Assembly (NCBI GenBank): GCA_963693085.1
Contig: OY856409.1
Span: 503,410,303 to 503,474,302 of the forward strand
Direction: 5' to 3'
Length of the DNA stretch: 64,000 bases
Origin: Alisma plantago-aquatica
Lineage: Eukaryota; Streptophyta; Magnoliopsida; Alismatales; Alismataceae
In this document: piece after piece, positions 57,523 through 64,000 of the stretch
How positions within the stretch are numbered: the stretch's first letter is position 1
How the letters are laid out: each line of letters opens with the position of its first letter
Made by a program: the position numbers and the translations under genes
Notes under the pieces: model-generated
What the model saw: the letters and a program-made list of their open reading frames with translations, nothing else
The model's database searches: none
What the model was told of the DNA's origin: nothing

Positions 57523-57756
57523 GTAGAGTGAGTTCTTAGGGACCATTAGGATAGAATATGCGAGTTATAAGTGTGGCAATTAGGAGGTAATGTGTCTATA
57601 ACTCTGGGAAGTCTGAGTATTTGAATAACCTGGCTTGGTATTTGAATACCTAGGTTTACCAGTATCAAGATAGTCCATCTATTCTTCTCTAAATGCTCTG
57701 ATCGAGTATGCAGAGGAAGGATGGGCTAGAGAGAAACCCTAGAAATCTATTTTTTA
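57523..57756 (+). mobile_element. Residual internal region between two gypsy LTRs
   Basis: Only about 235 bp lie between the PBS and the start of LTR copy B, and no gag or pol similarity is seen. The internal region was deleted or the element was a non-autonomous (LARD-like) form. Confidence 0.5.
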
Positions 57757-58650
57757 TGACCATCTCTGAGCTTAATTGGTAAACTGGGGTTTACTTGGAT
57801 GATTACATGCTTAAATAGATTTATCGTCGCATAAATATGATTAATCATGGTAGCTCAATTATGATAGTGTAAATCTAATAAGAAACTCTAAGTGTATTCT
57901 TCTAATTGAAGAATTAGGGTTTGAAGAGTGTGAACCTTAGTCGGCAAAAATTAGGGTTTAGATAGTACATGAATATGTAATTTGATGAGAATAGCAATGT
58001 AGTAAATGATTTTCATAGTTTCTCTATAAATCTAATTTATCTAAAATTTGGATATAATTTCGATAACTCCTACATAAGTGATATTGTTAAATGCCATAAT
58101 TTTTTGATGTGTGATGGACCTGTTGGTCGACCAAGTTTCCTTAGGACAAACTCACCCAACCAAACATTCTGACTATAATATAGCAATAGAGTATTTGATT
58201 TTTAGTTATTTATTGTAGCTCAGAATGATCTAAAATGTTTATTGGAGCTCTGAAACTCAGTGAGATAGACAAAATGCTAATTTTTCATAATTTTTGGAAG
58301 ATCTTTTACCTATTCAGTAAATGAATTACAATAACATTTTTTATGACAAACTTTTTGTTAAATTAAACTAAAGTATAAGTAGGGTAGGTTTGCAATTAAC
58401 CTAAGCACCTCAATTGCTCTATATGATCAACCTAACACACTAGGAGCTCTCATAATTCATGATTCATTCTAGAGAAACAAAATTCTAGAGAGAGAGTGGG
58501 AGAGTTTGGTTTTAAGAGGAGAAAGTGGCGAAATTACTAATCTAGGGTTCAGCATCTAAGAAATGATGAAATCAAGTAAGTTTAGCTTCTTTGCACAATC
58601 TTTCATGTTGAATATTCTCTCACATGTCAAGATTCCGTTCATCCTCTGAA
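57757..58650 (+). mobile_element. Gypsy-type LTR copy B (3' LTR), cut by a LINE
   Basis: It begins GACCATCTCTGAGCTTAATT and is colinear with copy A for about 890 bp, including GATGGACCTGTTGGTCG and GTTTGCAATT. Similarity stops at 58650, where a run of seven T (58651-58657) marks the 3' end of the minus-strand LINE. Confidence 0.82.
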
Positions 58651-58754
58651 TTTTTTTGGAACCATCTCATTATATTATCATAAAGAAGAGTTAAAAAGGT
58701 CATCGTTATATATACATGGAAAGTCAGCCACCATCGTTGTTCCCCTGCCAAAGC
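58651..58754 (-). mobile_element. LINE 3' UTR and poly-A end
   Basis: On the minus strand, sequence after the ORF2 stop ends in a seven-base A run at 58657-58651, exactly where the host LTR similarity resumes. Confidence 0.65.
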
Positions 58755-59585
58755 CTAACCCCACTTTGTAAGATTGTAAGCAGTTGTATTGGCATCTCGA
58801 CCCACATGGGTGAAATCGATGTTAACAAAATTGGCTTTTAACATTTTGATCTTTTTGATTACTTCCATGTTGGGTCCTCTCCCTTTCAAGTTGTCGTTGA
58901 TGTGCTGGATTACTGAGAGTGCATCAGACTCAAAAACCACAGAAGGTATCTTCATATCCACTACAAGTTCCACCCCTAGCAGCACTACTGAGGCTTCAGC
59001 CATGAACATAGACCAAGAGGCTTTGAGGGTCCTAGATGTGAGAGCTAAAAGTTTTCCCTTGTGGTCCCGAACCACTACACCCAAACTGATAGTGAGGTCT
59101 ACAAGGATGGTTGCATCAGTGTTCACCTTGAGTCTTATAGTTACTGGTGCTGACCAGATAACATAAGGTTTGCGTGATCTGGTAATCAGGGTTGGAGAGC
59201 CAAACTTAGTTCTTCTTTCATGATGTTCAGGCCACTTCAGCATATTGTCAACTATAATGTTGGGGTTCACCATATTAGTATTGAATGTGAGTACATTTCT
59301 ACAACGCCATGTAGCCTGGAACAACATGCAAAAAATGAAAAAAAAATCCCCCATGGACATTTTTTCTTTGATCTGTAGTAGGAGTTCAAGGAGAGGAATA
59401 TGGTTATTGCTGGCGAGGTCCTTCAGATGTGGATGGTTCTTCCATGTACTGATGGGTTGGTTGCAATTGAACAGAGCATGATACGTGTTTTTAGGTTCTC
59501 TATGACAAAGGTCACAAGTATCATTGTCAACTACATGGCATCGGGCAAGTCTCTCTTTTAAGGGCAGAAGCTTGGAGCATGCCAT
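58755..59585 (-). pseudogene. LINE ORF2 C-terminus: zf-RVT and RNase H, 276 intact codons
   Basis: The longest open frame in the window. Residues 1-60 hold the zf-RVT zinc-binding domain: LPLKERLARCHVVDNDTCDLCHREPKNTYHALFNC, with C-x2-C and H-x4-C ligands visible. Residues 150-275 are a plant RNase H (RVT_3): LKVNTDATI, LGVVVRDHKGKLLAL, FMAEASVVLLGVELVVDMKIPSVVFESDALSVI, FTHVGRDANTTAYNLTKWG. The usual Asp of the first block (NTD), the Glu (AEA) and the second Asp (ESD) are retained. The Met at 59585 is internal to the original ORF2; the frame is cut from RT by stops. RNase H would remove template RNA. Recent relative to the other remnants. Confidence 0.9.
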
Positions 59586-60640
59586 CTACAAAAAATTATT
59601 TGTTTTGGGTGGGGCTTTGATGTTCTAGAGAACATTCCATAGAGAAGCTGATGGTGGCCTACTCCCACACCACAAAGTAGTAGGCCCTTTGACACCTAAC
59701 CAATATGCAGATCTCATAGTAAATTTTCCATCTTGATTCAAGTATCAGTAAAGTTCAGCCTTACCTTGCATGTTTATGGGCATTCCCGTGTTGGTAGAAT
59801 AGTCATCTTCTAGAAAACAATTCTTAATTAAGTCACAGTTCCATTCTCTCGTATGGACGTTAATGATTTCATTGACTTTCCAGTCATCAACATCTTCACA
59901 ACCCATTATTTCATCAGGCTTAGAGCATAGCTTTGGCACTGGGTAGACAACTATAGTTAATTTCATCAGGTTTAGATCATATGCCTTTGGCATTGGGTAG
60001 CCAACTATCAGACCACAGACTAATATTGCTTCCATCCATCACTGACCACCTAGGACCTTACAACAGGAGTGACTTTGCTCCCCATAAACTCCTCCAAGAG
60101 AATCTAGGGTCAAAACCCATATATGCATTCATCACATCATTATTCTTATAGTATTTTTTCTTAAGAACCTTGCTGACCAGTGATTCTGGTCTGGTATGAA
60201 GGTGCCAAACCTACTATGCTAGAAAAGTTGAGTTGAAAACAATAAGATCACTGAAACCCATACCACCATCGAATTTTGACTCACACAACTTGTTTCAAGA
60301 CCTCCAATGGATCTTTCTATAGTTGTTTGAGCTGCCCCACCGAAAATTAGCCATCATCCTGTTGATTTCTAAGATGACCCCCTTTGGTATCTTCAGCATC
60401 CCCATCATGTAAGTAGGAATCAACTGAATGAAAAAATTATTGAGGATCTCTTTTCCTTCTGGGCTCAGATACTTTTCCTTCCATCTTATTACTTTGTTCC
60501 ACACTCTATCTTTCAGCCCCATGAAAGTAGCCTTCTTGGACTCTAAGTACTTGTCGTACTTCTCCACCCTCCTCATCTACAATTTATCTAGGATTGGATC
60601 ACTCATTTCTTGTGTCTCATTCTTACTGAAGACAATCTCT
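59586..60640 (-). pseudogene. LINE ORF2 post-RT region
   Basis: The open run 60576-60295 encodes ATFMGLKDRVWNKVIRWKEKYLSPEGKEILNNFFIQLIPTYMMGMLKIPKGVILEINRMMANFRWGSS..KIHWRS, the well-conserved plant LINE segment after RT. The run 60035-59745 follows with VNEIINVHTREWNCDLIKNCFLEDD, the region before zf-RVT. A 52-bp tandem duplication (59908-60010) disrupts the text near YDLNLMKL. Confidence 0.88.
59908..60010. repeat. Imperfect tandem duplication, about 52 bp, in LINE ORF2
   Basis: ATTTCATCAGGYTTAGA and ...TTTGGCAYTGGGTAG occur at 59908-59959 and 59960-60010. It adds a partly repeated peptide (MPKAYDLNLMKL / VPKLCSKPDEI). Confidence 0.8.
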
Positions 60641-60726
60641 AACTTATCATAGTTATTTTTTTGGCCTAAGGCACTCTCGTAGCAGCTGATGACCTTAGCT
60701 ATCTTGTATCCTCCTATAGAGTCGCT

Positions 60727-61480
60727 CTAGAAAAAAGGGCATTGTTGTCCATAAAATATTAAATGGGATAATTGGGTACCCAATCTACAATTTTTGACCC
60801 CATGAATACTTCCCTCCTCCACTGCATTGTTGATCGTCAATGAGAACACATCTACACACAAGATGAACAAATATGGTGATATTGGGTCACCCTGTCTAAT
60901 GCCTCTTTGTGGTTGAAGAGAACCATGCCTTCTACTATTCACAATGAAATAGAATGTTGTAGTTTTAAAACACTCACCCACCTTCCTACACCATAGATCA
61001 CAAAACCCAAGTTTGGAGAAGACCTTGTCGATGAAGCTCCATTCAAGCCTATCACAAGCTTTTCTCATATTGATCTTGATGTGCATAGAGCCTCTCTTTC
61101 TCATCTTCTTTCTTTTCATAGCATGAATGGTCTCAAAGGAAATCAGGGCATTTCCCATGATGAGGGATCCTGGCATAAAGGCACTCTGATTTGTGGATAT
61201 GATGTCCTCAAAGTATGACTTTAGTCTATTGGCCAGCATTTTTTATACTAATTTATATATTGTATTACACAAACTTATAGGGAAAAAATCCTTCATTTCC
61301 TCTGGGATTTTGCATTTGGGAATAAGCATAAGATTGGTCTTGTTAGCTTATTTCAAATCTTATTCATCTCTCTGTCACCTTTGTATGAAAGAGGTCACCT
61401 CATCCTTGATAATAGCCCAGAAAGATTGGTAGAAACCAGCATGATACCCGTTTGGGCCTGGTACTTTCGACGGTGCATGT
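60727..61480 (-). pseudogene. LINE reverse transcriptase
   Basis: The open run 61239-60727 carries MLANRLKSYFEDIISTNQSAFMPGSLIMGNALI, MHIKINMRKACDRLEWSFI (family KxDMSKAYDRVEW), LQPQRGIRQGDPISPYLFILCVDVFS, and LGTQLSHLIF. The active site near 60750 is frameshifted. After removal of one base it reads FMDN where the family has FADD, so the second Asp is lost. The upstream MHPxKxPGPDG region is visible near 61470 as HMHRRKYQAQTG. Confidence 0.9.
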
Positions 61481-62570
61481 GTTGTAATGCTTGTCAAATC
61501 TCTTCTTTGTTGGGCTCCTTTTGGAGATGGTAGTTCATGATGTCACTGGTTCTTCTTTTGATACATGTTGTGGCACCAACATCACTAGTATAATCATTAG
61601 CACTAAACATGTTATTATAATATCTTGTTATTACACCAATAACTTCACTCTCATCATATTTGAGTTTTCCCAGTTGTCTCTAATTTTTGTGATTGCATTC
61701 TTCTTCTTTCTTTGTTTGCTTTCTTATGGATGTAGGTTGTGTTGTGATCTCCTTCTCTCATCTAATTAGCTTTGGCTCTAATGAACTAGTAACTCTCATT
61801 GAGGGTTTGCAGTTCCTCCACCTATTCATTGATTTCCTTGCCTCTATTAATGTTAATATTGGTCATGGGCAATCTTTGTACCTTCCCCAGGTCATCCTCC
61901 TTCTTCTTCAACCTATTCTAGATGTTTCCAAACTTGATCTTTGCCCAATCATTGAGTTCACTTAAACACAGTTGGAGTTTTTACGTGATATGCATGTTAG
62001 TATTATTTTCCCAAGCCTTGGAGATTATTCATCTACATTCAACATCCTTAATCTAGAAAGATTCGAACTTGAAGTTCCTGGCACTTCTTCTATGTTGTAG
62101 CTTCTTCTTTGTGATCATGATGAGAGGTGTGTGATCTGATCTCAGTAAAGGGAGATTTAATACCCAAGCATCAGGATATATAGATGCCCATTCTTCTGAT
62201 CCTAAGGCTCTATTGAGTCTTTCTCTGATCATGGTGTCTTTGTGAAGCCCTTTCCTCCAAGTATATTTTGTGCCCAGTAAAACCCAGGTGGTAAAGCATA
62301 CATTTATCTATAACATCCATGAACTTTTAGTGTGTCGAGTGTTGTTCTCAACACCCCCCATTTTCTCGTTGCAATTGAGAATTTCATCGAAGTACCTCAT
62401 AAAGAGAATAGGTTGTCTGTTGTTCTCCCCACTTATCTTCTCCATAAGTTCCCACATTCTCTCTATAAGGAAAACTAAATCCAGGCACTCACTCCAACAA
62501 TATTTTCTAAAGGTTCTTATAGTGTCAAGGTTGCCCACACCTTGGCAGTTCTAGGCTAAAGTCTTTAGTG
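61481..62570 (-). pseudogene. LINE ORF2 endonuclease region
   Basis: The minus strand near 62565 begins TLKTLA*NCQGVGNLDTIRTFRKYC (a Trp to stop change in the MKTLAWNCRGLG start), then LDLVFLIERM and the FDEILNCNEKMGG block (62400-62360), the conserved NEILxxxEKxGG of the apurinic-type endonuclease. Later endonuclease blocks are only faint. This enzyme makes the nick used for target-primed reverse transcription. Confidence 0.8.
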
Positions 62571-62899
62571 TTGGATAACCCCTATCACCGCTACTTGAGA
62601 GTAAGACTCCCATACCATGCTTCTTTCGGCATTTCTCCTTTGTTTACTCTCTACTGTCTCTCTCGCATTTCCCCTTTAACTATCAGTAGTTCTTTTCTTT
62701 ATAATATGGTCTTATATTTCTCTTCTTTAACTCCATTTCTGTTGTTTTTTCTTCTTGGCCCTACTCTTTGTTGCTTTTTGTACTTCCTACCTTCCTTTTG
62801 GTTGTCTTTTTTCCCTCCTTCTCTATTCCCTGTTGTTGTGTTTGTCTCTACCTCTGTTCTCTGGGACTCCAACGTCAAAGTCCGTTGTGTGCTTGTTTT

Positions 62900-63800
62900 A
62901 GACTTTGGCCATGATGTGTTCTAGTGAACATGTTTTGTTCTGTCTATTTTGGCACCTTGGTTGTTGCATTATCAAGAGCATCTTCCACCCGTGCTCCTGT
63001 CTTTTTACTTTGAATAATATTGGTCCTCTCCTCAGGTGTTTCATCACCTTTATTGCTACTAGGTTCCTCCATACACCATCCTCCTGAACCATTAGATTCT
63101 CTGGTCCCCTCTCCTTCACCACTATGGTTCATGCCACTGGAATCCCTTTCTCCTCTCTTATCTATTTCTTTGTCCTTCCTACTCACATCAATGCTACCTT
63201 CTTCTTTCTTGAATAGGGCCCTTCTTGACTTTTCATAGGAGATGGGGATGTCCTCATCTTTGAATGACATATGTGTGGATGCTTTAACCCGTATGCACCA
63301 TTGCTCAGGCTTTTCCTCATCTTCGCTAGGGAAGTCTCTAGTTGTATGGCCCAGGCATCCATATCTGAAGAAAAAGTGGGGGAGTTTCTCATACCTTAGG
63401 TCAACTTTGACTATGTTACCCTCCTTATCTCTCATCCTTTGTGTAGTCTTCAATGGCTTGCTTATGTTTATGTAGATTTTTTTCCCTTCTAGAACTAGCC
63501 CAGTTATTTCTTTCCTGTTCAGTTTCCTCCACTTTCTCCACATTACTGACAATCTTCACGAGTGCCTTGTTTGATCTGTACCCAAGTGTTATGTTGTAGA
63601 AACGAACCCATATTGGACACTCTTTGATTTTCATTTCTTATGGTCGATCTCGTGGATTTATCATCCTCGTTAATAATATTTTGTTGTCGAAGTTCCACAG
63701 ACTTCCTTCTAAAACTTTATCCTTATTTCTCTTCAGCTTGAAGTTGATCAACATGAGGTTGTGTTCTAGCATTTTGATGGTGAGTACTTGTGAGAACGTG
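62900..63800 (-). pseudogene. LINE ORF1 (DUF4283-like, zinc-knuckle) with frameshift
   Basis: The minus strand near 63775-63640 reads MLINFKLKRNKDKVLEGSLWNFDNKILLTR, then MKIKECPIWVRFYNITLGYRSNKALVKIVSN (63634-63540), the DUF4283 domain of plant LINE ORF1. After a frameshift near 63500-63550 it continues as EITGLVLEGKKIYINISKPL and the zinc-knuckle block YEKLPHFFFRYGCLGHTTRDF, where the Cys ligands are Phe, Tyr and Phe and only the His remains. A charged C-terminal tail (63200-62944) follows. ORF1 protein binds LINE RNA. The true start is right of 63800. Confidence 0.85.
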
Positions 63801-64000
63801 TTATACTAAACGAGATTACTCAAAACATAAAACACAATCAATCACTAATTTACCACATACCCAAAAATATGGGTAAATTTAAACCAATTTCATCGTCAGC
63901 ACCTGCTCAGTAACATTTGCATAACAGTCCAACATCATTCTTATATCCTTACTATGCTAAGAATTTGATACAAATTGTTCTATCCCCTTAGCCACCGCAT
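63801..64000 (-). other. LINE 5' region or ORF1 N-terminus, running out of the window
   Basis: No target duplication or 5' end of the LINE is seen before the window ends. The minus strand has a few residues in register with ORF1 but no clear start. Confidence 0.4.

Noticed and set aside
58789..59166. 125-codon plus-strand open frame
   Set aside because: It is antisense to the LINE RNase H frame, which has clear domain motifs.

Overview
The window reads as intergenic DNA from a large, repeat-rich plant nuclear genome, probably an angiosperm. The grounds are plant lineages of LTR retrotransposons (Ty1/copia; Ty3/gypsy of Athila/Tat and chromovirus types), plant L1-type LINEs carrying a zf-RVT and a plant RNase H domain, a Cassandra-type TRIM with 5S-rRNA-like LTRs, tRNA-derived SINEs, hAT, CACTA and MITE ends, and strong AT richness. 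I found no intact host gene, tRNA, rRNA or bacterial-style operon. Nearly every recognisable coding stretch is a decayed transposon protein broken by stops and frameshifts, so coding features are given as pseudogenes with domain-level boundaries.

Layout. 1-2565: the 5' end of a minus-strand copia element (gag, PBS, LTR). 2571-6556: a nearly 4 kb solo LTR with a perfect 5-bp target duplication and an unusual field of CGACA-type motifs. About 6690-11050: a minus-strand Athila/Tat gypsy element (gag-PR, RT, RNase H, INT). 11870-14250: a second minus-strand copia remnant. 16170-18780: a cluster of two MITE families embedded in TA/GA microsatellites. 19060-20680: a minus-strand gypsy remnant (RT, PR, CCHC). 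About 23400-27635: a plus-strand chromovirus-like gypsy (LTR, PBS, gag, PR, start of RT), broken next to a CACTA terminus (to 29058). 29226-33300: a plus-strand LINE. 33300-47297: mostly unassigned AT-rich DNA holding two complete SINEs with target duplications and an inverted-repeat structure with hairpin-forming tandem repeats. 47298-53770: a plus-strand copia element carrying two nested insertions, a hAT element in the integrase and a Cassandra element between RT and RNase H. 53487-54290: a tandem duplication across a copia/gypsy LTR junction. About 54173-58650: a gypsy-type LTR pair with little left between, one LTR carrying a SINE that the other lacks. 58651-64000: a minus-strand LINE inserted into the second LTR.

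The genes do not form a pathway. They are layers of insertions, and several nested events give a relative chronology: copia first, then hAT and Cassandra inside it; the gypsy LTR pair first, then a SINE in one LTR and a LINE in the other. The most informative items are the Cassandra element, the SINE with its empty-site paralogue, the solo LTR with its motif field, and the TA-targeted MITE cluster.
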